From an uncultured Bacteroidales bacterium (lineage in GTDB: Bacteria; Bacteroidota; Bacteroidia; Bacteroidales; UBA932), in NCBI GenBank assembly GCA_944323785.1, contig CALUTU010000002.1, positions 1 through 64,000 of the forward strand: 64,000 nt of DNA, given 5' to 3'. Below the pieces are notes generated by a model. It had not been told where the DNA came from. It searched no databases and saw nothing but the letters and a program-made list of their open reading frames with translations. Positions 15,934 to 24,882 of this stretch are shown here, piece after piece (the first letter of the stretch is position 1; each line of letters begins with the position of its first letter). The position numbers were made by a program, and so were the translations under genes.

Positions 15934-16873
15934 GTCTCTTTATATCGTATACCGGTATCTGCAACTTGTCGGAAAGTCTTGCGCACAAGAGTTCCGAATC
16001 CATACGATAACCATTGGGAGCCAGCGGGTTGGCACATACGGCCAACAGCACTGTGCGTCTGCGGACTCCAAGCCTTCCTCCTGCACGGACAAAACTGCGG
16101 TATTGACCGGGAGTGACGAATATCCTGGTGAAATCCTCCACCACTACCTCGTACCTGTCCACACCGCCTTCCTGCATCAGACGAGATAACAGTCTGTCAG
16201 TCAGAGCTCCAGTCACTTCCACCCTTTCCACATCATTTCCGATTCCGATATCGGAAGCCATTGAAGAAACCGTGACGGTATGTGCGGCATTCCCGGGCGT
16301 CTCGGCCAACGGCAGGCGTATCATAGTGACACAAAAAGCCGTAAGGTCAATCAGTGTAGGAAGGCTGGAAGAAAGCGCGGCACCCGTCGCCAGGACCATC
16401 GCATCACTTACAGCAGGAGAGGCGCTGCTTTTCCGCGAAAGCGCCCCGTCTATTATCGTAAGGTCTATACCGAAACCGGCAATGCCGCTCATCCATCTTC
16501 TCAGGGAAGCTGTCGAAGAAGGCCCCGAAAGGATGACTTTCCCTTCCGAGACCACCTTCGCAGTTATCAGTCTTCCCAATGCCGTTGTCTCATCGGATAT
16601 ATCCACAATCTCGGACACCATCCTGCGGGCCCTGTAATGGGTCTCGGATGTGGAGAAGAACATACCCTCGCGGAGCACTATCTCCGGTTTGGGAGTCCTT
16701 GTGACCTGATCAGTCCTCTCCCCGTCCAGTCCTATGGATGTCACGCACACCTTGCGATCATGCAGCGGCAGACGGCGGATAATGTAATTGAGGCACTCTG
16801 TCTTGCCGCAATTCTTCTCCATTCCGACCACTGCTACACTCCGGTAATTCAACAGCTCATGGACAAATGGCAT
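15923..16873 (-). CDS. kamB: Lysine 5,6-aminomutase reactivase subunit KamB
   Basis: A 316-residue protein with an N-terminal P-loop G17-MEKNCGKT25 resembling MobB/dethiobiotin-synthetase-type NTPases. A later strand, LTIIDGALSRKSS (about 137-149), may supply the Walker B aspartate. It has no other recognisable domain. It overlaps kamC by 11 bp and follows kamA by 10 bp, a position conserved in lysine-fermentation operons, where it is named the partner of KamC in reactivating the 5,6-aminomutase. Its biochemical task (nucleotide-driven cobalamin release, or activator delivery) is not evident from sequence. Confidence 0.75.
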   Translation of the reverse strand: MPFVHELLNYRSVAVVGMEKNCGKTECLNYIIRRLPLHDRKVCVTSIGLDGERTDQVTRTPKPEIVLREGMFFSTSETHYRARRMVSEIVDISDETTALGRLITAKVVSEGKVILSGPSSTASLRRWMSGIAGFGIDLTIIDGALSRKSSASPAVSDAMVLATGAALSSSLPTLIDLTAFCVTMIRLPLAETPGNAAHTVTVSSMASDIGIGNDVERVEVTGALTDRLLSRLMQEGGVDRYEVVVEDFTRIFVTPGQYRSFVRAGGRLGVRRRTVLLAVCANPLAPNGYRMDSELLCARLSDKLQIPVYDIKRHEA

Positions 16874-16883
16874 CTAATCTACG

Positions 16884-18137
16884 TTATTTACTGTGATGTC
16901 TCTCCCTTCTCTTGAGGACAGTAGGTTCAATGGTCATCTTCTCGCCCTCAAGCAGCGAGGCGACACCCTCCAGCTTTGCCCTCTTGGCCTCGCATTCAGG
17001 ACAATGACAGTCGGAATGATACTCGGGCGGTTCCGTGTAAGTGGTAATCACACCCTCGAAGTTCCTGAGAACCACCTTGCCCGGCGACTGGGATATGACG
17101 TACTGGGGCATCACGGGGGTCTTGCCTCCTCCGCCAGGAGCATCCACGACGAACGTGGGAACGGCAAAACCGGAGGTATGTCCCCTGAGTCCCTCGATAA
17201 TCTCTATGCCTTTCGATACCGGAGTACGGAAATGCTCGAGTCCCATCGACAGGTCGCACTGGTAGATATAATAAGGTCTTACCCTCATCTTGACCAGCTC
17301 ATGCACGAGATGCTTCATGACATGAACACAGTCATTGACTCCACGAAGAAGAACGGACTGGTTTCCGAGAGGAATACCTGCATCGGCAAGTCTGGCGCAT
17401 GCAGCAGCAGACTCCGGAGTAACCTCGTTGGGATGATTGAAGTGGGTGTTGAGCCATATCGGGTGGTACTTCTTCAGCATGTTGCACAGGTCGTCGGTAA
17501 TCCTCTGAGGACACACGACAGGTGTACGGGAACCGATGCGGATAATCTCCACATGGGGTATGGCCCTAAGTCTCTTGATGATGTACTCCAGCTTGGCGTC
17601 GCTGACCATCAGGGCGTCACCTCCGGAGAGCAGTACGTCACGGACAACCGGAGTCCTCTCTACGTATTCGATGCACTTCTCTATCCTGTCATTGGGTGAC
17701 TCGGCGTCTTTCTGTCCGGCGAAACGGCGGCGGGTACAGTGCCTGCAGTACATCGAGCACATGTCGGTAATAAGCATAAGTACTCTGTCAGGATACCTGT
17801 GCGTCAGGCCGGGTGTCGGAGAATCCTCGTCCTCATGCAAGGGATCAAGCAGGTCCTCGGGGGCCTGGAAAGTCTCTGCAGCAGTAGGTATGGCCTGCCT
17901 GCGGATTGGACAATGAGGGTCGTCCGGATCAATAAGCGAGAGATAGTAAGGAGTTATTGCCATCCTGAGGGTGGAGAGGGTCTTGCGGACCCCCTCTTCC
18001 TCCTCCGGAGTGAGCTTAATGTATTTCTTGAGCTGGTCAAGAGTCTCTATGCGGTTCTTGACCTGCCATTTCCAGTCATTCCACTGCTCGTCCGTAACCT
18101 CGGGGAACAGTATCTTTCTACGCGAACGGTTTTCCAT
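16884..18137 (-). CDS. kamA: L-lysine 2,3-aminomutase
   Basis: The first step of the pathway, turning L-lysine into L-beta-lysine with SAM, PLP and a [4Fe-4S] cluster. In the 417-residue protein the radical-SAM triad is C127-SMY-C131-RH-C134, the PLP lysine is K339 in APGGGGKTPVMP, and the C-terminal HSDCHCPECE supplies zinc-binding cysteines, as in clostridial KamA. LLSGGDAL is the SAM-binding GGE-like strand. EpmB and other small paralogues are shorter and lack this C-terminal zinc segment. The start is set by ATG 18137, nine bases after the kdd stop. Confidence 0.95.
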   Translation of the reverse strand: MENRSRRKILFPEVTDEQWNDWKWQVKNRIETLDQLKKYIKLTPEEEEGVRKTLSTLRMAITPYYLSLIDPDDPHCPIRRQAIPTAAETFQAPEDLLDPLHEDEDSPTPGLTHRYPDRVLMLITDMCSMYCRHCTRRRFAGQKDAESPNDRIEKCIEYVERTPVVRDVLLSGGDALMVSDAKLEYIIKRLRAIPHVEIIRIGSRTPVVCPQRITDDLCNMLKKYHPIWLNTHFNHPNEVTPESAAACARLADAGIPLGNQSVLLRGVNDCVHVMKHLVHELVKMRVRPYYIYQCDLSMGLEHFRTPVSKGIEIIEGLRGHTSGFAVPTFVVDAPGGGGKTPVMPQYVISQSPGKVVLRNFEGVITTYTEPPEYHSDCHCPECEAKRAKLEGVASLLEGEKMTIEPTVLKRRERHHSK

Positions 18138-18146
18138 GGCAAACTA

Positions 18147-19193
18147 TCAGGCGTAGAGTTCCGTGAATATCTTTCTGAGTTTTTCGCTTTCCCTGAGTTC
18201 CTGCAGAGTAATCTCGGCATGCCCCTTGGTATAACCGTTACCGATAAGCATGGTCACGTCGCTGCCCACACCCTCAGCTCCGAGGGCCGCCTTAGTGAAA
18301 CTGGTAGCCATGGAGAAGAAATATACGATACCGGTATCCTTTGTACAGAGGATCGAGGTCATCTCTGTATCTGGAATATTTACATTGTTGATAGTGATGT
18401 CGCACATCTGGCCTTTGGTCAGCTCCTCGATCTTCTCGAGAACAGGCACGGCCTGTGTTGCGTCTGCTGAGAATACATAGTCGCAGAATCCGAGATCCTG
18501 AAGTCTCTTGGTACTCTTCTCACTGTGGCATAGACCGATAACCTTACCGGTGACTCCGGCGCGTTTCTTGGCCTCGTAGCAGCAGAGCATTCCGGACTTT
18601 CCGCCGGCTCCGATGATCAGGACAGTGTCGCCAGGTTTGACCAGCTTGGCTGTCTGGGCTGGAGCACCGGCCACGTCAAGTGCGGAAAGGGCGAGTTTCT
18701 CGGGCAGATCCGAGGGAATCTTCGCGTAGATACCGCTCTCAAACAGGATAGCCTTACCGTCGATGTCCACCTGGTCCACGTCAGCACGGATCTCCTTGAT
18801 CCTGTCTATTCTCAAAGGAGTAAGGGAAAGGGATACGAGAGTCGCGATCTTGTCGCCTACCTTGAGGTCGATCTTGTCCTTTAGCGCGTCACCGATCTGC
18901 TCCACTGTTCCGAGAAGCATTCCGCCCGAACCGGTCCAGGGATTGCGGTGCTTGCCCTGCTTTGCCACTATATCCAGCATTATCTCCTTGATCTTCTCAG
19001 GGTCGCCACCGGCGCGGTTGGAGATATCGGTGAATGAGGCCGAGTCGATATTGAGGGTCTGTACGTCAATGAGAATCTCGTTGTCGTAGATCTCGTCCAT
19101 ATTGTTGTCCAGCTTATCAGCGGGCTGAGGGAGCACACCTTTGGGTGAAATCACTCTGTGAACTCCGTATTTATTTCCATGTTTCTGTGCCAT
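18147..19193 (-). CDS. kdd: L-erythro-3,5-diaminohexanoate dehydrogenase
   Basis: Oxidatively deaminates 3,5-diaminohexanoate to 5-amino-3-oxohexanoate with NAD+. The 348-residue protein opens with KYGVHRVISPKGVLPQPADK, characteristic of Kdd, and holds a Rossmann loop VLIIGAGGKSG (about 191-201) in an alcohol-dehydrogenase-like fold. It lacks the zinc ligands of typical MDR enzymes. It sits between kce and kamA, the standard neighbourhood. Its NADH feeds the butyrate branch of the same operon. Confidence 0.93.
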   Translation of the reverse strand: MAQKHGNKYGVHRVISPKGVLPQPADKLDNNMDEIYDNEILIDVQTLNIDSASFTDISNRAGGDPEKIKEIMLDIVAKQGKHRNPWTGSGGMLLGTVEQIGDALKDKIDLKVGDKIATLVSLSLTPLRIDRIKEIRADVDQVDIDGKAILFESGIYAKIPSDLPEKLALSALDVAGAPAQTAKLVKPGDTVLIIGAGGKSGMLCCYEAKKRAGVTGKVIGLCHSEKSTKRLQDLGFCDYVFSADATQAVPVLEKIEELTKGQMCDITINNVNIPDTEMTSILCTKDTGIVYFFSMATSFTKAALGAEGVGSDVTMLIGNGYTKGHAEITLQELRESEKLRKIFTELYA

Positions 19194-19237
19194 AATTTTG
19201 TAGTTTTATGATTGTTGATTATTCTGATTCAAAGTTA

Positions 19238-20065
19238 TTAATTAAGTGGTTTCAGCGAAAGGATCTGACGTGCCTCGGCCGGTGTGGCGATCTCGCGTCC
19301 GAACTCGCGGGCGATGCGGACCACCTTCTCCACCAGCTCTCCGTTGGACTTTGCAAGGACACCCTTGCTCAGGTACACATTGTCCTCGAAACCCACCCTT
19401 ACATGACCGCCGTCGATGATTGCGGCAGCTGCCAGAGGAAACTCGTAGCGTCCGATACCGGCCACCGTATATGTGGCGTCAGAGGGTATGCTGCCGCGCA
19501 GGAATACGAAATCCCGGAGTTCTCCTCCGATACCTCCGTTGACTCCCATCACGAAATCGAAATGCATGGGCGCCTGAATATATCCCTTGCGGTGCAGTCT
19601 GAGAGCCATGTCTATCATGGACTTGTCGAAGACTTCGAGCTCAGGTTTGATGCCGCGCTCTATCATCCTCTGTCCGAAATACTTGATAGTGTTCTCAGTG
19701 TTCTCGAAGATGTCATCTCCACCGAAGTTGAGAGTACCGCAGTCGAGGGTTGCCATTTCGGGAAGCAGCTCGGTAGGCTGCAGCCTCTCGTCGTTCGTCA
19801 TGCCGACAGCTCCTCCCGTAGAGGGCTGGATGATCACATCGGGGCACTCCTTCTTGATCGCCTCAATGATTACCCTGAAACGCTCCTTACTCTGAGTAGG
19901 CGTACCGTCATCCTCACGTACGTGAAGATGGATAAGGGAAGCACCGGCATTATAAGCCGACTTAGCCTCTCTGACGCACTCCTCCACGGTGTAAGGCACA
20001 GCGGGATTGTGCTCCTTGAGCACCTCCGCTCCGCAGATAGCGGCAGTGATTATCAATTTTTCCAT
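19238..20065 (-). CDS. kce: 3-keto-5-aminohexanoate cleavage enzyme
   Basis: A zinc enzyme of the BKACE family (PF05853) that condenses 5-amino-3-oxohexanoate with acetyl-CoA to give acetoacetate and 3-aminobutyryl-CoA. ATG 20065 (MEKLIITAAICGAE) gives 275 residues and places the metal ligands at H46-L-H48 and the substrate acid at E14, matching numbering known for characterised Kce. Starting at 20116 would overlap kal and add residues not seen in the family. It follows kal by 17 bp. Confidence 0.94.
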   Translation of the reverse strand: MEKLIITAAICGAEVLKEHNPAVPYTVEECVREAKSAYNAGASLIHLHVREDDGTPTQSKERFRVIIEAIKKECPDVIIQPSTGGAVGMTNDERLQPTELLPEMATLDCGTLNFGGDDIFENTENTIKYFGQRMIERGIKPELEVFDKSMIDMALRLHRKGYIQAPMHFDFVMGVNGGIGGELRDFVFLRGSIPSDATYTVAGIGRYEFPLAAAAIIDGGHVRVGFEDNVYLSKGVLAKSNGELVEKVVRIAREFGREIATPAEARQILSLKPLN

Positions 20066-20082
20066 ATAAGATAGTGATATTG

Positions 20083-20469
20083 TTATTTCCTCTGGCATTT
20101 CTTGGGCACCACGCATGTACCGCTTGCCCTGCAGACAACTATAGGCTCTGCGAGCACGTCCGCAGCCGAATCCGACACGTCAGGACGGGGTGCTATCACC
20201 TTTCTGGCCTCGAAGACCATTTTGCGGGAGGTGTTGCCTACGGAGACAATCTCGCCCTCGGCCTCGATATAGTCACCTGCGTATACTGGCGCCATGAACT
20301 CAACGTTGTCGTAAGCCTTGAAAAGCCCCTCATCTCCGTCATTTATAATCAGCAGCTCGGTGGCTACGTCTCCGAATAGCTGGAGCATCTTTGCTCCGTC
20401 AACAAGATTGCCGCCGTAATGTGCGTCGTGGCAGCTCATACGCATTCTGATAAGTGATTTTGCTCCCAT
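20083..20469 (-). CDS. kal: 3-aminobutyryl-CoA ammonia lyase
   Basis: Removes ammonia from L-3-aminobutyryl-CoA to give crotonyl-CoA, the point where lysine carbon joins the butyrate branch. It is 128 residues with a hot-dog fold. The motif [19 protein letters not shown] (residues 11-29) contains the conserved DAHYGG, followed by GDVATELLI. Small size and neighbourhood (between the CoA-transferase alpha subunit and kce) match Kal of other lysine fermenters. Confidence 0.92.
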   Translation of the reverse strand: MGAKSLIRMRMSCHDAHYGGNLVDGAKMLQLFGDVATELLIINDGDEGLFKAYDNVEFMAPVYAGDYIEAEGEIVSVGNTSRKMVFEARKVIAPRPDVSDSAADVLAEPIVVCRASGTCVVPKKCQRK

Positions 20470-20471
20470 GA

Positions 20472-21122
20472 TTACTTCCTTTTATAAATATAGTTCACGA
20501 AAATACCCGGGGTATGGACTGCCTCGGGAGCTATCTCCCCTACGGGAACCACTTTCTCGGCCTCTACGATTACGAGGTCGGCGGCCATGGCCATTACGGG
20601 GTTGAAGTTCTGAGTGGTGCCCTTGTACACCAGATTTCCTGACTCATCGGCTATGGATGCGCCCAGCAGAGCAATATCGGCTCCCAGAGGCTTCTCCAGC
20701 AGGTAATCCTTGCCGTCCACATTGACTACAGGCTTGCCCTCGGCCACGAGAGTGCCCATACCGGTCGTGGTAAGCACTCCGCCAAGGCCCGCACCTTTGG
20801 CACGTATCCTTTCGGCGAGAGTCCCCTGAGGCGAGAACTCCACTTCCAGTTCTCCGGCATTCATCTGATTGCCGGTCTCTGGATTGGTACCGACATGTGA
20901 GACAATGAGTTTCTTAATCTGCCTGTTGACTACCAGCTTTCCGAGAGATTTGTCAGGAAACGCCGTATCGTTGCAGATAACAGTCAGATTCTTAACGCCA
21001 CTTTCTGCAAGAGCGTCCATGATCTGGAGAGGAGCGCCTACGCCAAGAAACCCTCCGACCATGACGGTCATACCGTCCTTCACCATGGAGACGGCCTGAT
21101 CCAATGATATTTCCTTTTTCAT
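20472..21122 (-). CDS. atoD: CoA-transferase subunit A (butyryl-CoA:acetoacetate type)
   Basis: The 216-residue alpha subunit of a family I CoA-transferase, first gene of the operon. [18 protein letters not shown] (about 20-37) carries the family GG-FG-like loop, and [20 protein letters not shown] is the classic signature of the subunit. ATG 21122 is preferred to the TTG one codon earlier. Its partner subunit is at 11572-12231. Transcription starts from the TAnnTTTG promoter at 21153-21160, divergent from mscS. Confidence 0.9.
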   Translation of the reverse strand: MKKEISLDQAVSMVKDGMTVMVGGFLGVGAPLQIMDALAESGVKNLTVICNDTAFPDKSLGKLVVNRQIKKLIVSHVGTNPETGNQMNAGELEVEFSPQGTLAERIRAKGAGLGGVLTTTGMGTLVAEGKPVVNVDGKDYLLEKPLGADIALLGASIADESGNLVYKGTTQNFNPVMAMAADLVIVEAEKVVPVGEIAPEAVHTPGIFVNYIYKRK

Positions 21123-21152
21123 CAAAGATAGTTTTTATAAATTTTCAATTAG

Positions 21153-21160
21153 CAAATGTA
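21153..21160 (-). promoter_or_regulatory. Promoter -7 box of the lysine/butyrate operon
   Basis: TACATTTG on the minus strand, 31 bp before the atoD start. A TTGG element about 24 bp further upstream can serve as -33. The mscS promoter lies on the opposite strand 13 bp away, so the two polymerase sites overlap. Confidence 0.65.
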
Positions 21161-21172
21161 ATAAAAGTTAAG

Positions 21173-21180
21173 TAAATTTG
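21173..21180 (+). promoter_or_regulatory. Promoter -7 box of mscS
   Basis: TAAATTTG matches TAnnTTTG, 27 bp before the mscS ATG, in the 84-bp divergent gap shared with the lysine operon. No clear -33 element was found. Confidence 0.5.
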
Positions 21181-21206
21181 CCAATATTATTACAAATATC
21201 AATCTT

Positions 21207-22112
21207 ATGATACCTCAAATAGACCTGACCCCCGATCCATCCGACACACTTGCGGTGGAAATCAGCGAAACCATCCACAAACTATCCACAATGAGCGGCC
21301 ATGATATCTTCGCATCCGTTACTGAGAGCATAATCAAATGGGGCCTGAAAGTCCTTGCCGCCATACTGCTCTACCTACTGGGAGCATGGATTATACGGCG
21401 CGTTAAGAAACTTCTCCGCAAAGTATTCACCAAAAGGAAAGTCGATCCTTCCCTCGCCACATTCACAGTAAGTTTTGTCAACATCTCGCTGACGGTGATT
21501 CTCTTCATAGTTGTCGTCAGCATACTCGGAGTACCCACCAGCACGTTCGCGGCACTTCTGGCTGCAGGAGGCCTTGCTGTCGGCATGGCACTGAGCGGCA
21601 CCCTGCAGAATTTCGCAGGCGGAGTGATGCTGCTGCTCTTCAAGCCGTTCAAAGTGGGCGACTACATCGACGCCAACGGATTCAGCGGCACCGTGGACGC
21701 CATCAACATCACCTCCACCCAGATCCACACAGTGGACAATAAGATAGTGCATCTGCCCAACGGCTCCGTCGCCAACAGCAACATCCAGAACTACAGTACA
21801 TCCGAACTCAGGCGCGTAGACTGGAACATCAGCGTATCGTACGGAGATGATGCGGAAAAGGGCATCGCGCTGCTGAAAGACTATCTCAGCAAGGATCCCA
21901 GAGTCCTGAACACACCGGAGCCTCCCTTCGCAGCCCTTTCGCAGCTCGGAGACAGCGCCATCATCCTGACAGCCAGGGCATGGACGAAGAACAGCGACTA
22001 CTGGGGCCTGTACTTTGACATCAACAAGCTCATCTACGAGGATTTCCCTAAACAGGGCATGACCTTCCCCTATCCCCAGCTTGACGTTCACGTACGGAAC
22101 GTACAGGATTAG
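21207..22112 (+). CDS. mscS: Small-conductance mechanosensitive channel (MscS)
   Basis: Releases solutes under hypo-osmotic stress at the inner membrane. In 301 residues there are three predicted helices. The pore helix is Gly/Ala-rich (AALLAAGGLAVGMALSGTLQNFAGG, about 112-136), then the beta domain PFKVGDYIDANGFSGTV and the conserved VHLPNGSVANSNIQNYS. The extra N-terminal amphipathic stretch (1-40) is not part of the classic fold. Its last 65 bp overlap the 3' end of the convergent acyltransferase gene. Confidence 0.92.
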   Translation: MIPQIDLTPDPSDTLAVEISETIHKLSTMSGHDIFASVTESIIKWGLKVLAAILLYLLGAWIIRRVKKLLRKVFTKRKVDPSLATFTVSFVNISLTVILFIVVVSILGVPTSTFAALLAAGGLAVGMALSGTLQNFAGGVMLLLFKPFKVGDYIDANGFSGTVDAINITSTQIHTVDNKIVHLPNGSVANSNIQNYSTSELRRVDWNISVSYGDDAEKGIALLKDYLSKDPRVLNTPEPPFAALSQLGDSAIILTARAWTKNSDYWGLYFDINKLIYEDFPKQGMTFPYPQLDVHVRNVQD

Positions 22113-23223
22113 CATAGATAGAGAGATATATCTCCGTCAGCTCATCCATATCGATACAGGGCTCTTTCTCCACTATGGCGGAAAGGCCCTTTTTCATGCG
22201 CTCAAGAAAGACCGCGCGGCTCTCAGGCGTATACTCGGAAGCACAGGCCTCTCCTTTCTCAAGCATATCGTATGCTATGTAGTTGGTATCCCACAGACGG
22301 TAACTGCCGCAGATCCTGCCGTCCATGATGTCCGCCAGGGCCTTAAAGCGCTCGTTCTTCTCGTATGAGGCACACTCAGTCAGTTCCCGCTCAGTGATTT
22401 CCGGGCAGAAATGAAACGCTATGCGGCCCTTATCCTGCCTCACACCGGTCAGTATGCTTATCGTGTCCTCTCCGGGCTTCTTGACATACCGCTCCCTTCT
22501 GGAGATATACAGTTCCCTGGCTTTCAGAAAGTCGCACGGCTCATACTGATAGGATATGGCTATAGGAAGTATCGACAGTTCCCTGAAGTCCTTGACAAAG
22601 TCCCCGCTTCCGCTCATCTCGAACATCTTAAGCAGGCCCTGCTCGGTGGCGTCGTGCCCGTCTTTGGAACGGCCGTTGCGCTGCGCTATCCATACGGAGC
22701 ACCTGTCCGAGGTAATATTCTCCCGCATATACGACGACAGAAGGGATGACGATAGATATTTCTCCCTCGGTGTACCTCCCCTTACGACCTTTATCATGCG
22801 GTTGGAGCGGAAAATGTCCTCAATCAGCGGATTGGCTATGAGGTTGTCTCCTACGGCTATCTCTGTCGTGGATATATGATGGTTGAAGAGCACCAGCTGG
22901 ATAATAGCCGGATCCAGGATGATATCCCTGTGGTTGGAGATGAGCATATGCTTCCTTCCGTCCCGGATATGCTCCAGCCCCTCTACGGTAAGTCCTGCCG
23001 AAGTCTTGTCTATGATGGCCTGTATGACTCCGGCCATCACAGATGCCTGGAACTGATATATCCCGTCCAGGTTACGCAGCCTGTCACGAAGCTCCTCCTC
23101 GTGCCCGGGGCCATAAATAAAGTCTGAAATAGCTTTAAGCTCAGGAGCCGACGCAACACGCTTCAGTGCCTGCGAAGTCTCCCTGTCATCATAAGGTCTG
23201 ATATTGGAATAATCTTTGCCCAT
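22048..23223 (-). CDS. Lysophospholipid-type acyltransferase (PlsC-like)
   Basis: A 391-residue protein with an acyltransferase core. LISNHRDIILDPAI (about 114-127) holds the catalytic His-Asp, VVRGGTPREKYLSSSL (about 165-180) is block two, VWIAQRNGRSKDGHD (about 195-209) has the family's 'E/Q-G-R' part, and LSILPIAISYQYEPCDFL is block four. Bacteroidetes homologues of this size are thought to acylate glycerolipids or ornithine lipids; the acyl acceptor is unknown. The final about 20 residues after IYANPV run through the end of mscS in antisense. They look like a read-through extension from a lost stop codon. It follows the M28 peptidase with one base between the genes. Confidence 0.8.
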   Translation of the reverse strand: MGKDYSNIRPYDDRETSQALKRVASAPELKAISDFIYGPGHEEELRDRLRNLDGIYQFQASVMAGVIQAIIDKTSAGLTVEGLEHIRDGRKHMLISNHRDIILDPAIIQLVLFNHHISTTEIAVGDNLIANPLIEDIFRSNRMIKVVRGGTPREKYLSSSLLSSYMRENITSDRCSVWIAQRNGRSKDGHDATEQGLLKMFEMSGSGDFVKDFRELSILPIAISYQYEPCDFLKARELYISRRERYVKKPGEDTISILTGVRQDKGRIAFHFCPEITERELTECASYEKNERFKALADIMDGRICGSYRLWDTNYIAYDMLEKGEACASEYTPESRAVFLERMKKGLSAIVEKEPCIDMDELTEIYLSIYANPVRSVRERQAGDRGRSCPV

Positions 23224-23224
23224 C

Positions 23225-24829
23225 TTATCTTCTTTGATACATAAAGCACCTCACAAGGGAGGCCGCTATGATTAAATAAAAATATGCCAAAAACATAACA
23301 ATCCCCAAGGAGCCTACAGTCAACGCTGTATAGAGGTTGTACAGAAAGGACACCCCGGTAATCTCCACCAGAAGCAACGCAGGAAGAGACATCAGATTCA
23401 TATACACGAACAAGTGCAGCAGCAGTGCCACTACAGCGCAGAGAGCCGGCAGCAGCAGGAAGAAATTCTCTCCAACCGTAAATAGCAGCACTGCGGAGAG
23501 CACAAGCATCACCAGCAGCAGCCCCAGCACGTGCTCAAATACAAAATTGTCCGACTTACGGACTTTTGATACGAAAAACCGTATATAGAGGAAGGCTGTA
23601 AGACCGGCTACCACAAGCGACAGAATCCAGTCCCAGGTAAGGAATTTGGTGGAGAAAAGCGAGAACGGCACTCCGGACAGCCGCGCCGCAGCGTAAACCA
23701 CACCCGTAACCGCTGCCGCCAAAAGGACGCCGCAACAGGTGACAGTCAATGAATTGCGAAGCACATTGCGCATCCTCACCCGGCCTATGGCGGCATACAG
23801 ACTCATAGTCAGCACGAATAGGGCCAGAGCCACTGCGTTGAGTAGATAATAGCCTGTCCTTGTAAAATTGAACGTTCCCAGTCCCGGAACAGTAAAGACT
23901 ATCCGGCTGTCATCACTTCTGAAATATTCAGGGTCAGAATACTGCTTCCCTGTCAGGTATTCTCTCAGCATAGGCGCGAGCTGCACTCCGTAGTGTGCAA
24001 TGGACTCAGGATGAATATTGGAGAAATTGTCCCTGTCGTTGTGATAGTAGTGCAGATTGTCAATCACAGAGAAATTATAACCCGGGAAAAGCGGTTTTAA
24101 CAGAGTAAAGTCCGTATAGTTGGGCATCACTTCATATACAGCCGAGGTCATGGAATATGTGTACGGACTATGCGCATAGTCTGTGTAAAAGTCCATTAAA
24201 GCTGCATTGCCGCCCGAAGTCTCAAACAGCAGGGCCGGGCCCTTCACCCCCCTGGCTTCCACATTGACGGCCAGCCCGACATTGTCAAACAGAGAGTTGC
24301 TTCTCTCCAGCGCACACCTCATACCGTCCAGGTCTCTCTCTTCCGAGTCCGTGAACAGGACTTTTAGTCCCTGATTCCAGTCAGCGGCATATTCCAATGC
24401 ACCCCGCACTAATTCAAGTATCACTACAAGTCCATATCCGTCATCTGCTGCACCATATGAACATACAGTGCCTTTGGGCGTCTGCTCAGGAAATCTGGAA
24501 TCCAGATGCGCCACCAGTAAAAGGTATGAGTCCGAAGTATCCCTGCCGACCGGCTCGAAGCGGCAGTAGACATTCGCGACAGTATCATAGCGGAGTATCT
24601 CCGGACTGCCTCCAAGCTCTTCCAGGCGGTCATGGAGATAGTTCCTGACCGCCTCTCTCTCTTCGGGATGCAGTACGGAATGAGGTTTGGATGATATAAT
24701 CTTCAGATCCTGAACAGCTTTTTCAGTAGGAAAATCATTGCCGGCCCTGCGGAAAGTAAAAGTTCCCACAGCCACAAGGAATGCAAGAATGCACGACAAC
24801 AGAACCGTTACTATTTTTATTTTCCTCAT
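23225..24829 (-). CDS. Membrane-bound M28 family aminopeptidase
   Basis: 534 residues. An N-terminal helix (about 8-26) anchors an extracytoplasmic M28 zinc peptidase domain: H108 in VAHLDS, D129-D130 in GAADDGYG, and the acid/ligand pair in DSEERD (about 161-166). After residue 330 come about seven further hydrophobic helices, giving the layout of Fxna/ER-metallopeptidase-1-like proteins (peptidase plus C-terminal membrane domain). It probably trims peptides in the periplasm. It is coupled to the downstream acyltransferase (stop and start one base apart), hinting at a membrane-linked role. Confidence 0.82.
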   Translation of the reverse strand: MRKIKIVTVLLSCILAFLVAVGTFTFRRAGNDFPTEKAVQDLKIISSKPHSVLHPEEREAVRNYLHDRLEELGGSPEILRYDTVANVYCRFEPVGRDTSDSYLLLVAHLDSRFPEQTPKGTVCSYGAADDGYGLVVILELVRGALEYAADWNQGLKVLFTDSEERDLDGMRCALERSNSLFDNVGLAVNVEARGVKGPALLFETSGGNAALMDFYTDYAHSPYTYSMTSAVYEVMPNYTDFTLLKPLFPGYNFSVIDNLHYYHNDRDNFSNIHPESIAHYGVQLAPMLREYLTGKQYSDPEYFRSDDSRIVFTVPGLGTFNFTRTGYYLLNAVALALFVLTMSLYAAIGRVRMRNVLRNSLTVTCCGVLLAAAVTGVVYAAARLSGVPFSLFSTKFLTWDWILSLVVAGLTAFLYIRFFVSKVRKSDNFVFEHVLGLLLVMLVLSAVLLFTVGENFFLLLPALCAVVALLLHLFVYMNLMSLPALLLVEITGVSFLYNLYTALTVGSLGIVMFLAYFYLIIAASLVRCFMYQRR

Positions 24830-24882
24830 TCTAAAAAGCTTTCATAGTGGCAAATGTACATAAAAAAGCCCTATCCGCCAAA

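Noticed and set aside
20066..20116. Longer start for kce
   Set aside because: It would overlap the kal end and shift metal ligands away from H46/H48 known for the family.
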